This document shows, one piece after another, positions 26,103-34,793 of a stretch of 64,000 nucleotides of DNA. Both the position numbers and the translations under genes were made by a program. The DNA comes from JALZAI01 sp038212215 (lineage in GTDB: Bacteria > Actinomycetota > Actinomycetes > Mycobacteriales > Jatrophihabitantaceae). The stretch spans positions 1 through 64,000 of the forward strand of contig JBBQUT010000008.1 of NCBI GenBank assembly GCA_038212215.1. Reading direction: 5' to 3'. Within the stretch, counting starts at the first letter, position 1, and each line of letters begins with the position of its first letter. The notes under the pieces are model-generated. The model saw nothing but the letters and a program-made list of their open reading frames with translations, searched no databases and was not told the DNA's origin.

Positions 26103-27323
26103 TCAGGACAGCGCGAGCTGGCTCTTGCCGAGCACGACGACGCCGCCTGGGGACACGTGGTAGCGCGAGCGATCCAGTTCCAGGTCGACGCCGATGTGCG
26201 CGCCTTCCGGGACCACGACATCCTTGTCCAGGATGGCGCGCCGGACCACGGCGCCGCGTCCGATCTGCACACCGTCGAGCAGCACCGAGCCCTCGACGTA
26301 GGCCCCGGCGTGCAGGCGCACGTTCGGCGACAGCACGCTGTGCCGCACGGTCGCCGAGGACACGATGGTGCCGGCGCCGACGAGCGACTCCTGGGCGATG
26401 CCGCCCTCGACGAACTTCGCCGACGGCAGTTGCGCCTGGTTGGTGTAGATCGGCCACTGCTGGTTGTACAGATTGAAGATCGGGTGGACGGCAACGAGGT
26501 CCATGTGCGCTTCGTAATAAGCGTCGAGCGTCCCGACGTCGCGCCAGTAACCGTGATCGCGCTCTTCCGCGCCGGGGACGTCGTTGTTGTCGAAGTCGTA
26601 CACGTACGCCTGGTCGTGCTTGACCATCATCGGCATGATGCTGCCGCCCATGTCGTGTACGGAGTCCTCGTTCTCGGCGTCTTCCTTGAGCACGTCCAGC
26701 AGCGCCTCGGTACTGAAGACGTAGTTGCCCATCGACGCGAAGGTCTCCTCCGGGTTGTCGGGCAGGCCCGGTGGATCATCGGGCTTCTCCAGGAAGCCCT
26801 TGACCTTGCCGTCGGCCGCCGCGTCGATCACGCCGAACGCGCTCGCCTCGGCACGCGGCACCCGGATACCGGCGACCGTCGCCCCGGCGCCGGACTCGAT
26901 GTGCTGAGTGACCATCTGCCGCGGATCCATGCGGTACACGTGGTCCGCGCCGAACACGACGATGTAGTCGGGCTTGTCGTCATAGATCAGATTGGACGAC
27001 TGCAGGATCGCGTCCGCGCTGCCGGTGTACCAGCGCGGTCCGAGGCGCTGCTGCGCGGGAACCGGCGTGATGTAGTTGCCGATGACCGTGGACATCCGCC
27101 AGGTCTGGGTGATGTGGCGGTCGAGCGAATGGGACTTGTACTGGGTGAGGACGCAGATCCGCAGGTAGCCGGCGTTCACCAGGCTCGACAGGACGAAGTC
27201 GATGAGACGGTAGTTGCCGCCGAACGGCACAGCGGGCTTAGCGCGATCGGCGGTGAGCGGCCACAGTCGCTTACCCTCGCCCCCGGCGAGCACCATGCCG
27301 AGCACCCTCGGCTCCCTAGCCAT
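26103..27323 (-). CDS. glgC: Glucose-1-phosphate adenylyltransferase (ADP-glucose pyrophosphorylase)
   Basis: Makes ADP-glucose from ATP and glucose-1-phosphate for glycogen, maltose-1-phosphate and glucan synthesis. At 406 residues it has the usual length. The nucleotidyltransferase motif [20 protein letters not shown], the substrate-binding [10 protein letters not shown] and FLEKPDDPP segments and a C-terminal left-handed beta-helix ([20 protein letters not shown]) are present. It is divergent from glgM. ATG 27323 has TAGGGT (complement of 27330-27335) six bases upstream, indicating a leaderless start. Confidence 0.95.
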   Translation of the reverse strand: MAREPRVLGMVLAGGEGKRLWPLTADRAKPAVPFGGNYRLIDFVLSSLVNAGYLRICVLTQYKSHSLDRHITQTWRMSTVIGNYITPVPAQQRLGPRWYTGSADAILQSSNLIYDDKPDYIVVFGADHVYRMDPRQMVTQHIESGAGATVAGIRVPRAEASAFGVIDAAADGKVKGFLEKPDDPPGLPDNPEETFASMGNYVFSTEALLDVLKEDAENEDSVHDMGGSIMPMMVKHDQAYVYDFDNNDVPGAEERDHGYWRDVGTLDAYYEAHMDLVAVHPIFNLYNQQWPIYTNQAQLPSAKFVEGGIAQESLVGAGTIVSSATVRHSVLSPNVRLHAGAYVEGSVLLDGVQIGRGAVVRRAILDKDVVVPEGAHIGVDLELDRSRYHVSPGGVVVLGKSQLALS

Positions 27324-27329
27324 AATCGC

Positions 27330-27385
27330 ACCCTAGCCAATCCGTCGACCTCATGGTGAGTATCTCGGGCATTCCCGGCTAGGGT
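27330..27385. promoter_or_regulatory. Divergent leaderless promoters of glgC and glgM
   Basis: The same -10 box, TAGGGT, faces outward on both strands: complement of 27330-27335 for glgC (six bases to ATG) and 27380-27385 for glgM (seven bases to ATG). Neither gene has a ribosome binding site. Confidence 0.55.
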
Positions 27386-27392
27386 CTGCTTC

Positions 27393-28550
27393 ATGCGCGT
27401 CGCTGTGCTCACCCGCGAGTACCCCCCTGAGGTATATGGCGGGGCAGGGGTCCATGTCGAGTTCCTCGTGCGAGAACTCCGACGGATAGTGGACGTCGAG
27501 GTGCATGCGTTCGGCGCAGACCGGCCCGAACCCGGCGTGCACGCCTACCGCACCCCCGCCGGCCTGAGCGAGGCGAACGCCGCGCTCCGCACGCTCGGCG
27601 TCGACCTCGAAATGGCGGCTGCCGTCGGCACAGCGGACGTGCTGCACTCGCACACCTGGTACGCCAACCTGGCCGGCGTGCTCGGTTCTGCGCTGCACAA
27701 GGTGCCGCACGTGCTCTCGGCTCACTCGCTGGAGCCGGCGCGGCCGTGGAAGGCCGAACAGCTCGGCGGCGGGTATGCCGTGTCGTCGTGGGCCGAGCGG
27801 GAGGCCTACGAGAGCGCACAGGCGGTCGTCGCGGTCTCCTACGGCATGCGAGCCGACATCCTGGACGCCTACCCGTTCGTCGATCCGGCGCGCGTGCACG
27901 TCATCCACAACGGCATCGACACCGAGATGTACGCACCGGCAGCCTCCGACGACCTGCTCGAGCGCCACGGCATCGACCCCAACCGGCCCTACGTGATCTT
28001 CGTCGGCCGGATTACCCGGCAGAAGGGGCTGGCACACCTGCTCGCGGCGGCGAGACTCTTCGACCCGTCCGTCCAACTGGTGTTATGCGCGGGCGCGCCC
28101 GACACGAAAGAGATCGCTGCCGAGACCGAGGCGAGCGTCGCCGCCCTCGGCGCGGCGCGCACCGGCGTGATCTGGATACGGGACATGCTGCCGCGTCCGG
28201 ACGTCGTGCAACTGCTGACCCACGCGAGCGTGTTCGTCTGCCCGTCGGTGTACGAGCCGCTGGGCATCGTGAACCTGGAGGCGATGGCCACCGAGACGGC
28301 GGTGGTCGCGAGCGCTGTCGGCGGAATTCCGGAGGTGGTCGCGGACGGGCTGACCGGCTTGCTCGTGCCCTATCACGCCGTCGGGTCCGAGGAGTTCGAG
28401 ATGGGGATCGCCGATGCGGTCAACGCGCTGTGCGGCGACCCCGCTCGAGCGGCGGCGATGGGACATGCCGGTCGCCAGCGCGCGGTGCGCGAATTCGGCT
28501 GGGACACCATCGCGCACCGAACGGTCGAACTTTACGAATCGCTGCTGTAG
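27393..28550 (+). CDS. glgM: GT4-family ADP-glucose-dependent glycosyltransferase (GlgM/glycogen synthase)
   Basis: A 385-residue GT4 glycosyltransferase. The N-terminal loop EYPPEVYGGAGVHVEFLVRE, the acceptor-side HSHTWYANLAG, FVGRITRQKG and the nucleotide-sugar EPLGIVNLEAMA motif are present. In mycobacteria the orthologue divergent from glgC (Rv1212c) makes maltose-1-phosphate from ADP-glucose and glucose-1-phosphate for the GlgE pathway; older annotation calls it glycogen synthase. The gene pair and orientation are the same here. Confidence 0.9.
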   Translation: MRVAVLTREYPPEVYGGAGVHVEFLVRELRRIVDVEVHAFGADRPEPGVHAYRTPAGLSEANAALRTLGVDLEMAAAVGTADVLHSHTWYANLAGVLGSALHKVPHVLSAHSLEPARPWKAEQLGGGYAVSSWAEREAYESAQAVVAVSYGMRADILDAYPFVDPARVHVIHNGIDTEMYAPAASDDLLERHGIDPNRPYVIFVGRITRQKGLAHLLAAARLFDPSVQLVLCAGAPDTKEIAAETEASVAALGAARTGVIWIRDMLPRPDVVQLLTHASVFVCPSVYEPLGIVNLEAMATETAVVASAVGGIPEVVADGLTGLLVPYHAVGSEEFEMGIADAVNALCGDPARAAAMGHAGRQRAVREFGWDTIAHRTVELYESLL

Positions 28551-28590
28551 CGAGCGCGACTCACTCGGTCGCGTGGAGCCGGAGGCCGAC

Positions 28591-29253
28591 TCACCAGGGC
28601 AAAAGAATTGCCGCCGTCTGCGTATTCGGCGCTACCTCCGTGAAACCACCGTCGTGGACGACGGGCACGCCCAGTTCGAGCGCCCTCGTCCAGCCTGCGG
28701 GTGACCCGATCCGGACGCCGACGGCGAGCCCCTGCCTCTGCCAGATGCGCCGCCCCCGTGATGAGCACGCCCGCCAGCCCAGCTGCGCGGCGTGACCCGC
28801 CTGCGCCATGGCCTTGCCGGCCGTCATCTGCACATGCGGTGACAGCAACACCAGCGCGACGTCCTGGCTCGGCTGCCCGGGCGCTCGGGGATCCTCGAGT
28901 TCGGTGCCGCCGACCTGCAGCCTGGCCAGTTCCGGCGGCCAGCCGTCCACCGGGACGGGTGGATAGACGCGCACCTGCGCGCTGCGATGGATGACGGTCA
29001 CCCCGGCAACGTCCTCGACGGCGTGGCGCCAGGCCGACCCCCGGGCACGGCGCACGACCTTGCGGATCCGCTGCCCGTCCCACCGACGCACCGCGGCGAC
29101 CCACTGCTCAGCGTCACCGAGCGGGGCGAGTTGCGTGAAGTCGGCCGTCAGCATCACCAGGACAGCACGGGCCGCTGCCTCGAGCGCGTCGGTCCGCGTG
29201 GGTGGGTTGTCTCGCTCGATCCGCACGACGAGGGGAAGCACCAGCTCAGCCAT
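28591..29253 (-). CDS. PTH2-like peptidyl-tRNA hydrolase family protein
   Basis: A 220-residue protein. The C-terminal half has the Bit1/PTH2-type segment VALVLLSPHVQMTAGKAMAQ followed by AGHAAQLGWRA, with the conserved Lys and Gly-His. The N-terminal half (MAELVLPLVVRIERDNPPTR onward) is an actinobacterial extension without a recognisable domain. Archaeal/eukaryotic PTH2 cleaves peptidyl-tRNA; activity of this bacterial form is inferred only. It is convergent with glgM. Confidence 0.7.
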   Translation of the reverse strand: MAELVLPLVVRIERDNPPTRTDALEAAARAVLVMLTADFTQLAPLGDAEQWVAAVRRWDGQRIRKVVRRARGSAWRHAVEDVAGVTVIHRSAQVRVYPPVPVDGWPPELARLQVGGTELEDPRAPGQPSQDVALVLLSPHVQMTAGKAMAQAGHAAQLGWRACSSRGRRIWQRQGLAVGVRIGSPAGWTRALELGVPVVHDGGFTEVAPNTQTAAILLPW

Positions 29254-29323
29254 CTTCGGCGCGCGCCTCGTCGTCGCTTCGGCCCAATTGGAACTTGATC
29301 ATGTCGGCAGCTCCCGAACGACA

Positions 29324-29363
29324 CCCGGCCCCGGGTCCGCGCAAGGCGGGACCCGGGGCCGGG
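29324..29363 (-). terminator. Strong hairpin terminator downstream of DUF3117
   Basis: CCCGGCCCCGGGTCC (29324-29338) and GGACCCGGGGCCGGG (29349-29363) form a perfect 15-bp stem. It lies 15 bases past the DUF3117 stop and before the PTH2-like gene. Confidence 0.8.
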
Positions 29364-29378
29364 CAGCAACTGGACAGA

Positions 29379-29546
29379 TCAGTCGACGACCTGCTTGATC
29401 GCGTTCCCAAGGGCGCTCGCCTCGTCCGGTGTCATCTCCACGACAAGTCGCCCGCCGCCTTCGAGAGGCACACGCATGACGATGCCGCGTCCCTCTTTCG
29501 TGACCTCGAGCGGACCATCGCCCGTCCGCGGCTTCATGGCCGCCAT
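29379..29546 (-). CDS. DUF3117 domain-containing protein
   Basis: A 55-residue protein (MAAMKPRTGDGPLEVTKEGR, then GIVMRVPLEGGGRLVVEMTP) that is nearly invariant across actinobacteria (Rv1211-like); its function is unknown. It has an unusually strong ribosome binding site (GAGGAGGT, five bases from ATG 29546), suggesting high expression, and is followed by a strong terminator. The longer frame reaching 29894 has no support. Confidence 0.92.
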   Translation of the reverse strand: MAAMKPRTGDGPLEVTKEGRGIVMRVPLEGGGRLVVEMTPDEASALGNAIKQVVD

Positions 29547-29649
29547 GCTTACCTCCTCGAATGAGCCACGCGCACACGTGACGTCTGGGGACCATTGTCC
29601 CTGATCAGGACCCGCTGACCCAATAGCGGGTCGCGGTAACGTCGCGGTC

Positions 29650-30435
29650 ATGGCTGACGTCCTGCTGATCGACCGCGATGCCGCGGTCGTCACGCTCACC
29701 CTGAACCGTCCGGAAAGCATGAACTCGCTGTCGCTGGCGTTGAAGCAGGCGTTGGTCGACGCTGTCGCCGACGTCGGCGCGGACGAGTCCGTGCGGGCGA
29801 TCGTGCTCACCGGTGCCGGGCGCGGGTTCTGCGTCGGCCAGGACCTCAAGGAGCACGCCGCCAGCCTGCAGGGTGAGCCGGCGCCGCTGAACACGGTGAC
29901 CGTGCACTACAACCCGATCGTGAGCGGCCTCGCGACGATGCCGAAGCCCGTCATCGCCGCGGTGAACGGGATGGCTGCGGGCGCCGGGGCCGGTCTGGCG
30001 TTTGCGTGCGACTTCCGGATCGCCTCGTCGGCGGCCGGCTTTCTGATCGCGTTCGCCAACATCGGGTTGAGTCTGGACAGCGGCATTTCCTGGACGCTGC
30101 CGCGCCTGATCGGCTCGGCGCGCGCGTCCGCGCTCGCCCTGCTGGCCGAACCGGTGAGTGCCGAGGCGGCGCTGGAGATGGGCCTGGTCAACGCCGTCGT
30201 CGAGCCCGATCGGATGCTGCCGGCCGCGCAGGAACTCGCGGCACGCTTCGCCGCCGGGCCGACGGCCGCCTACGCCGCAATCAAGCAATCGCTCGCGTTC
30301 GCCCAGTCCGCGACGCTGCCCGACGCCTTGGCCCGCGAAGGCGAACTGCAATCAGAGATGGGGACGAGCGAGGATCACCGCAACGCCACCGCGGCGTTTC
30401 TCGCCAAGCAGAAGCCTATTTTCACCGGCCACTGA
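29650..30435 (+). CDS. Enoyl-CoA hydratase/isomerase family protein (PaaG-like)
   Basis: A 261-residue crotonase-fold protein. The oxyanion-hole segments are TGAGRGFCVGQDLKEH and VNGMAAGAGAGLAFACDFRI, followed by FANIGLSLDSGISWTLPRL; the DSG triplet and GFCVGQDL resemble PaaG-type isomerases of phenylacetate degradation. It probably acts on a 2,3-enoyl-CoA; the substrate is not determinable from context. TAACGT at 29637-29642 lies seven bases before ATG 29650, supporting a leaderless start. Confidence 0.87.
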   Translation: MADVLLIDRDAAVVTLTLNRPESMNSLSLALKQALVDAVADVGADESVRAIVLTGAGRGFCVGQDLKEHAASLQGEPAPLNTVTVHYNPIVSGLATMPKPVIAAVNGMAAGAGAGLAFACDFRIASSAAGFLIAFANIGLSLDSGISWTLPRLIGSARASALALLAEPVSAEAALEMGLVNAVVEPDRMLPAAQELAARFAAGPTAAYAAIKQSLAFAQSATLPDALAREGELQSEMGTSEDHRNATAAFLAKQKPIFTGH

Positions 30436-30444
30436 CGGCTGGGC

Positions 30445-30996
30445 TCACCCTGCCCGCCAGCACGTGCTGACGTGGTCATCGACCATCCCGGTGGCCTGCA
30501 TCAGTGCGTACGCCGTGGTCGGGCCGACGAAACGGAGCCCGCGCTTCTTGAGCGCCCTGGCCAGCGCAGTCGACTCTGGGCTGAGCGAGGCGACGTCACC
30601 GCCAGACACCGGGCGGACGTGCGCGGCTGGCGCGAAGGACCACAAGAGCTCGTCCAGGCCCTCGGGGACCGATGATCGGATCGCCCGTGCATTGCTGATG
30701 GCAGCCTCGATCTTCGCGCGGTTGCGGACGATGCCGGTGTCCGCGAGCAGGCGGGCAACGGCCGCGTCGTCGAAGCCGGCGACCGCGTCGACGTCGAAGT
30801 CGGCGAACGCGGCGCGGAAAGCCGCCCGCTTGCGCAGGATGATCAGCCACGAGAGGCCGGACTGGAACGCTTCCAGCGACAACCGCTCGAACAGCTCGCG
30901 CTCACCGTGCAGCGGGGTGCCCCATTCCTCGTCGTGATAGGCCAGGTATTCCGGCGCCGAGCCTGCCCACCCGCACCGGACGCGCTCAGTGTTCAT
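30445..30996 (-). CDS. tag: DNA-3-methyladenine glycosylase I
   Basis: A 183-residue repair glycosylase excising 3-methyladenine. The family pattern is clear: RCGWAGSAPEYLAYHDEEWG at the N-terminus (zinc Cys and adenine pocket), FERLSLEAFQSGLSWLIILR, then the C-terminal FVGPTTAYALMQATGMVDDH with the zinc-binding His and Cys. ATG 30996 lies within the last codons of the DivIVA-like gene (11-base overlap), an order also found in mycobacteria (Rv1209-Rv1210). Confidence 0.94.
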   Translation of the reverse strand: MNTERVRCGWAGSAPEYLAYHDEEWGTPLHGERELFERLSLEAFQSGLSWLIILRKRAAFRAAFADFDVDAVAGFDDAAVARLLADTGIVRNRAKIEAAISNARAIRSSVPEGLDELLWSFAPAAHVRPVSGGDVASLSPESTALARALKKRGLRFVGPTTAYALMQATGMVDDHVSTCWRAG

Positions 30997-31369
30997 CGGA
31001 TTCGGTTGCCGCGTCCGGCGCCCACGCGGGCTCGTCCGGCACCACCTGCCCCAGCCCGCCCTGCCCCCAATCGCCCTGGGCGCTCCCGCGCAATCGCTCG
31101 ATCTCGGCGTCACGCGTGCGCAGCTCGTCCGCGAGCCGGTCGAGCAGCAGATCGGTCTCGGCGAATCGGTAACCGCGCAGCGCCACCGGCAACCGCACCA
31201 CGGTCACGTCGTCGCAGGTGAGCGGCCGCTCGGCTGGCAGCGTCCAGATCGGCTCGTCGCGGATCGGCGGGGCAATCTGCTCACCCGGCGGGAGCAGGTA
31301 TGCCGCCAGCACGAACAGCACGCCGCCCACGAGGACGGCGAGCAACCCGAAGCCGGCAAGCGTCAGCAC
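30986..31369 (-). CDS. DivIVA-repeat domain membrane protein (Rv1209-like)
   Basis: A 127-residue protein with one N-terminal membrane helix (LTLAGFGLLAVLVGGVLFVLAAYLLP split over about 22 residues). A short DivIVA-type segment follows (LPVALRGYRFAETDLLLDRL, then ADELRTRDAEIERL), which would form a coiled coil, and then a Gly/Gln- and acidic-rich tail. It may be a membrane-bound partner in polar growth or cell envelope work (inference). GTG 31369 is preceded at exactly six bases by TGACACGAT, the same layout as clpS and pncB. Confidence 0.8.
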   Translation of the reverse strand: MLTLAGFGLLAVLVGGVLFVLAAYLLPPGEQIAPPIRDEPIWTLPAERPLTCDDVTVVRLPVALRGYRFAETDLLLDRLADELRTRDAEIERLRGSAQGDWGQGGLGQVVPDEPAWAPDAATESDEH

Positions 31370-31427
31370 CCGTCGATCGTGTCACGGCAGGCCCGCACAC
31401 TCGACTTGCCCTGCCAGACTTGCGCGC

Positions 31428-32150
31428 GTGGACGACACGGACACCGTGCTGCGCGAACGCCGCGGCGACATAGCCATCGTGCGGCTCAACCGACCGGCCA
31501 AACGCAACGCACTCGACACCGCGACCACGCTCGCGCTCGTCGCCGCGCTGAGCGATCTCGCCGCCGACGCCACGGTGCGGGTGCTCGTGCTGTCCACCAC
31601 CAGCCCGACCGCGCTGTGCGCGGGCGCCGATGTGACCGAGCCTCTCGACGACGCCGGAGGCGTCGCGCGGATGCTCGCCTTTACCCAGATGTACACGCTG
31701 CTGGACGAGTTCCCGGTGCCGGTCGTGACCGTCGCCGTCGGCCATTGCGTCGGCGCAGGCGCGGAACTCGTTGCCGGTTGCGATCTGCGGGTCGGTGGCG
31801 ACAATCTGGCCCTCGCCTGGGCCGGCGCCCGCCTGGGCGTGCCTATCGGGCCGGCCCGGCTCGCGCCATTGATCGGCGTGGCCCGCGCCAAGGACCTGAT
31901 CCTCACCGGCCGCACGATCGGGATGGCCGAAGCCACCGAATTCGGGCTACTGCAACGCACCGCCCGCGCGGCCGACGCCGATGCCGTGGCACTCGAACTG
32001 GCTGCACAGGTGGCCGCGCAGCACCCGACGGGAATCCGGGTCATCAAGACCATGTTCCGCGACCTGGACGGCACCACGCGGCGGGTGGCCCTGGAGAACG
32101 AGCTGTTGCTGAGCTTCCAGCGCGACGGCGCAGGTCTACCGAAGGGCTGA
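31428..32150 (+). CDS. Enoyl-CoA hydratase/isomerase family protein
   Basis: A 240-residue crotonase-fold protein beginning VDDTDTVLRERRGDIAIVRL. The oxyanion segment ALCAGADVTEPL and the VGHCVGAGAELVAGCDLRVG loop are present, but the catalytic Glu positions of true hydratases are not obvious; LGVPIGPARLAPLIG follows where they would lie. It is related to, but clearly distinct from, the hydratase at 29650. The stop lies inside the 3' end of the convergent LOG gene (15-base overlap). Confidence 0.83.
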   Translation: MDDTDTVLRERRGDIAIVRLNRPAKRNALDTATTLALVAALSDLAADATVRVLVLSTTSPTALCAGADVTEPLDDAGGVARMLAFTQMYTLLDEFPVPVVTVAVGHCVGAGAELVAGCDLRVGGDNLALAWAGARLGVPIGPARLAPLIGVARAKDLILTGRTIGMAEATEFGLLQRTARAADADAVALELAAQVAAQHPTGIRVIKTMFRDLDGTTRRVALENELLLSFQRDGAGLPKG

Positions 32151-32681
32151 CTCGAGCTCCTCGAACGCGTCGTCGACATCGCTCACGCGCCACAGCAGGT
32201 CGAGCGCGGCCTCGCGCACGAACCCGTCCATGCACAACCCCTCGAGATAGCCCCAGAGCGGCGCGTAGAAGCCCGCCGGATCCAGGACGACGACCGGCTT
32301 GGCGTGCATGGTGAGCGACCCGGACGTCCACACTTCGAACAGCTCTTCGAGCGTGCCGATGCCGCCGGGTAGCGCAAGAAACGCATCCGATCGCTCGTCC
32401 ATGATCCGTTTGCGTTCACGCATGGTGTCGACGATCACCAGTTCGTCGGCGTCGTGGTCGGCAACCTCGCGCGAGGTCAGGTGTAGCGGGATGACCCCGA
32501 CGGTATGTGCCCCACCGGCTCGGGCAGCGCGCGCGAGCGCGCCCATCATCGACACCCGGCCGCCGCCGGACACCAGTGAGTGACCACCGGCCGCCAGCCG
32601 CGCACCGGTCGCCGTCGCCAGCTCCAGGTAGGACGGGTCGATCAATTCCGAAGAGGAGCAGTAGACGCAGATCGCGGCCAT
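32136..32681 (-). CDS. LOG family protein (cytokinin riboside 5'-monophosphate phosphoribohydrolase-like), short form
   Basis: A 181-residue Rossmann protein with the LOG signatures: SLVSGGGRVSMMGALARAA and LALPGGIGTLEELFEVWT (PGGxGTxxE). LOG enzymes release the base from nucleoside 5'-monophosphates; M. tuberculosis Rv1205 is such an enzyme. ATG 32681 shares its A with the TGA of the second LOG gene (TGATG), so the two are coupled. Confidence 0.88.
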   Translation of the reverse strand: MAAICVYCSSSELIDPSYLELATATGARLAAGGHSLVSGGGRVSMMGALARAARAGGAHTVGVIPLHLTSREVADHDADELVIVDTMRERKRIMDERSDAFLALPGGIGTLEELFEVWTSGSLTMHAKPVVVLDPAGFYAPLWGYLEGLCMDGFVREAALDLLWRVSDVDDAFEELESALR

Positions 32682-33505
32682 CAGCGGTGCGTCTCGGGCG
32701 CTGTGTTCTCCTCTGCCGAAGCGACTGCGGCCTGCTCGGCCACCTGCTGCTCGCTGCGTTCGTGACTGGACTGCACGATCCGGTCGACGATCTCGTCGAT
32801 GTCGTCTGTGCAGTGCACCAGATCGAGATCCGGTGCGGCGATCTTGCCGCCGGGCAGCACGGTGTTGCGCAGCCACTCAACGAGCCCGCGCCAGTAGTCG
32901 ACCCCGTACAGCAGCACTGGGAAGCGGGTGACTTTGCGAGTCTGGACGAGCGTGAGCGCCTCGAACATCTCATCCAGCGTGCCGAACCCACCGGGCATGA
33001 TGACGAATGCCTGCGCGTACTTGACGAACATGGTCTTGCGGGCGAAGAAGTAGCGGAAGTTGACCCCGAGGTCGACCCAGTCGTTCAGGCGCTGCTCGAA
33101 GGGCAACTCGATTCCCAACCCGACCGAGATACCGCCCGCCTCGGACGCCCCCTTGTTCACCGCCTCCATCGCACCGGGCCCACCGCCGGTGATCACTGCG
33201 AAACCAGCCTTGGCCAGCGCCGCCCCGATCGCGACGCCGGCTGCGTAGTCCGGCTCGTCCGCGGTCGTGCGCGCAGAGCCGAATACTGACACCGCGGCGG
33301 GCAGCTCGGCGAGCAAGCCGAAACCCTCGACGAACTCGCTCTGGATCCGCAGCACGCGCCAGGGATCGGTGTGCACCCAGTCTGAGGAGCTGCGCGAGTC
33401 GAGCAGCCGCTGGTCGGTCGTGCCGGCCTGGATCTGGGTTCGGCGCAGGAGCACCGGGCCGCGCTGGTGCTCGCGCTGGTCGCCCGCGCCTGGCTCGCTC
33501 GTCAC
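32681..33505 (-). CDS. LOG family protein (TIGR00730), long form
   Basis: A 274-residue paralogue with AVSVFGSARTTADEPDY, VITGGGPGAMEAVNKGASEA and VIMPGGFGTLDEMFEALTL (PGGxGTxxE). It has a longer N-terminus and a Glu/Ala-rich tail. GTG 33505 is chosen because TAGCGT (complement of 33513-33518) lies seven bases upstream, as in other leaderless starts here; GTG 33547 is possible. It forms a two-gene operon with the short LOG gene, downstream of dapE on the same strand. Confidence 0.87.
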   Translation of the reverse strand: MTSEPGAGDQREHQRGPVLLRRTQIQAGTTDQRLLDSRSSSDWVHTDPWRVLRIQSEFVEGFGLLAELPAAVSVFGSARTTADEPDYAAGVAIGAALAKAGFAVITGGGPGAMEAVNKGASEAGGISVGLGIELPFEQRLNDWVDLGVNFRYFFARKTMFVKYAQAFVIMPGGFGTLDEMFEALTLVQTRKVTRFPVLLYGVDYWRGLVEWLRNTVLPGGKIAAPDLDLVHCTDDIDEIVDRIVQSSHERSEQQVAEQAAVASAEENTAPETHR

Positions 33506-33575
33506 CCTTGCCACGCTAGCGACCGGAGCTGGTTGCGGGGTCGGCACGTCCCGACTCGTTCACCCCGGCACTGCT

Positions 33576-34649
33576 TCACACCCGCGCGGAGAGGAAGCGC
33601 ACGAGCGCGGCCTCGGCCGCCTCGATAGCAGCGACCGCGACGTGCTCGTCGGGCTTGTGCGCCAGGTTCGGATCGCCAGGCCCGAGATTGACCGCCGGGA
33701 TGCCGAGCTCGCCGAAGCGGGCGACATCCGTCCAGCCCAACTTGGCCCGGGCCCGGCCGCCGACGGCATCAACGATCGTGCGGGCGAGTTCGCCGTCCAA
33801 GCCGGGACGCGCGGCCGGCGCCGAATCGGTGAGCTCGACTTCGAAGCCGGTGAAGACGGAGCGGACGTGCGCGAACGCGGCCGCCTCGTCCAGGTCCGGA
33901 GCGAAGCGGTAATTGACCAGCACGGTGCAGGCGTCCGGGATGACGTTGCCGGCCACTCCCCCATTGATCCCGACCGCGTTGAGCCCTTCGCGATAGGCCA
34001 GACCGTCGACCTCTACCTCGCGCGCGCGGTAGTCCTGCAGCAGCGCCAGCACCGGGGCAGCGGCATGGATCGCGTTGACGCCGAGCCACGATCGCGCGCT
34101 GTGCGCCCGCGCCCCGGTAACGGAGACCGCCACTCGCAACGTCCCCTGGCAACCGCCTTCGACAAGACCGTCAGTCGGCTCGAGCAGCACCGCGAGGTCA
34201 CCGGCCAGCGCTTGCGGGCGGTCGCGGGCAATCCGGCCGAGCCCGTTGCGGGCAGCCTCGATCTCCTCGCAGTCGTAGAACGCCCAGGTCAGCTCGACGC
34301 GCGGTCGCAGGGCGCCGGTGCCGACCAGGTGGGCGATGCGCAGCATGACCGCGACGCCGGACTTCATGTCCGACGTGCCGCAGCCGTACAGCACGCCGTT
34401 CTCGATTCGCGCCGGCAGGTTTCCTGCGAGCGGCACGGTATCCATGTGTCCGGCGAGCACGACCCGCTGGTTCAGCCCCAGCTCAGTGCGGGCGAGCACC
34501 ACGTTGCCGTCCCGCTCGACGGCCAGGTTGTCGTACGCGCGCAGCGCCCGCTCCAGGAGATCCGCGATCCGCGTCTCGTCCCCGGACACCGACTCGACAT
34601 CGACAAGGGCGGCCGTCAACGTCACGGCGTCGCCACTGAGATCTAACAT
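33576..34649 (-). CDS. dapE: Succinyl-diaminopimelate desuccinylase
   Basis: A 357-residue M20-family metallohydrolase that removes succinate from N-succinyl-LL-DAP in lysine/DAP synthesis. Metal-site motifs are visible: [31 protein letters not shown] and [15 protein letters not shown] with the catalytic Glu, plus a dimerisation lid ([17 protein letters not shown]). It is divergent from dapD with the SERSERT repeat between them. The start region carries an imperfect 14-bp tandem repeat (34639-34666). Confidence 0.93.
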   Translation of the reverse strand: MLDLSGDAVTLTAALVDVESVSGDETRIADLLERALRAYDNLAVERDGNVVLARTELGLNQRVVLAGHMDTVPLAGNLPARIENGVLYGCGTSDMKSGVAVMLRIAHLVGTGALRPRVELTWAFYDCEEIEAARNGLGRIARDRPQALAGDLAVLLEPTDGLVEGGCQGTLRVAVSVTGARAHSARSWLGVNAIHAAAPVLALLQDYRAREVEVDGLAYREGLNAVGINGGVAGNVIPDACTVLVNYRFAPDLDEAAAFAHVRSVFTGFEVELTDSAPAARPGLDGELARTIVDAVGGRARAKLGWTDVARFGELGIPAVNLGPGDPNLAHKPDEHVAVAAIEAAEAALVRFLSARV

Positions 34650-34698
34650 CGCAGATCCAACATCGGGCGCAACATGTCCGCGACGCTACTGTGACGCC

Positions 34699-34773
34699 GT
34701 GAGGGAGCGCAGCGAGCGAACCAATGTGATCGGGCTGTGCCGGTCGAACGAGCGCAGCGAGGCTCGGCCGTGA
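34699..34773 (+). CDS. 24-residue repeat-encoded leader mini-ORF coupled to dapD
   Basis: Begins [13 protein letters not shown] and ends [14 protein letters not shown] (34687-34692) lies six bases before GTG 34699, the leaderless layout. Its TGA overlaps the GTG of dapD as GTGA. The mini-ORF before DUF3499 has the same length with 20 identical residues. It may be a translated leader that couples dapD expression to its own translation (inference). Confidence 0.45.
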   Translation: MRERSERTNVIGLCRSNERSEARP

Positions 34774-34793
34774 GGGAGCCCAGCGAGCGAACC
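34699..34793 (+). repeat. Composite SERSERT repeat, copy upstream of dapD
   Basis: The unit GTGAGGGAGCGCAGCGAGCG at 34699 recurs as GTGAGGGAGCCCAGCGAGCG at 34770, exactly 71 bp later, with the linker GAACGAGCGCAGCGAGGC between. It matches the composite at 8688-8800 in content, offset and orientation to the downstream gene. The second unit is translated as the N-terminus of DapD. Confidence 0.85.

Noticed and set aside
28555..28573. Hairpin after glgM (CGCGAC/GTCGCG)
   Set aside because: Only a 6-bp stem with a 7-base loop; too weak to call a terminator in DNA of this GC content.
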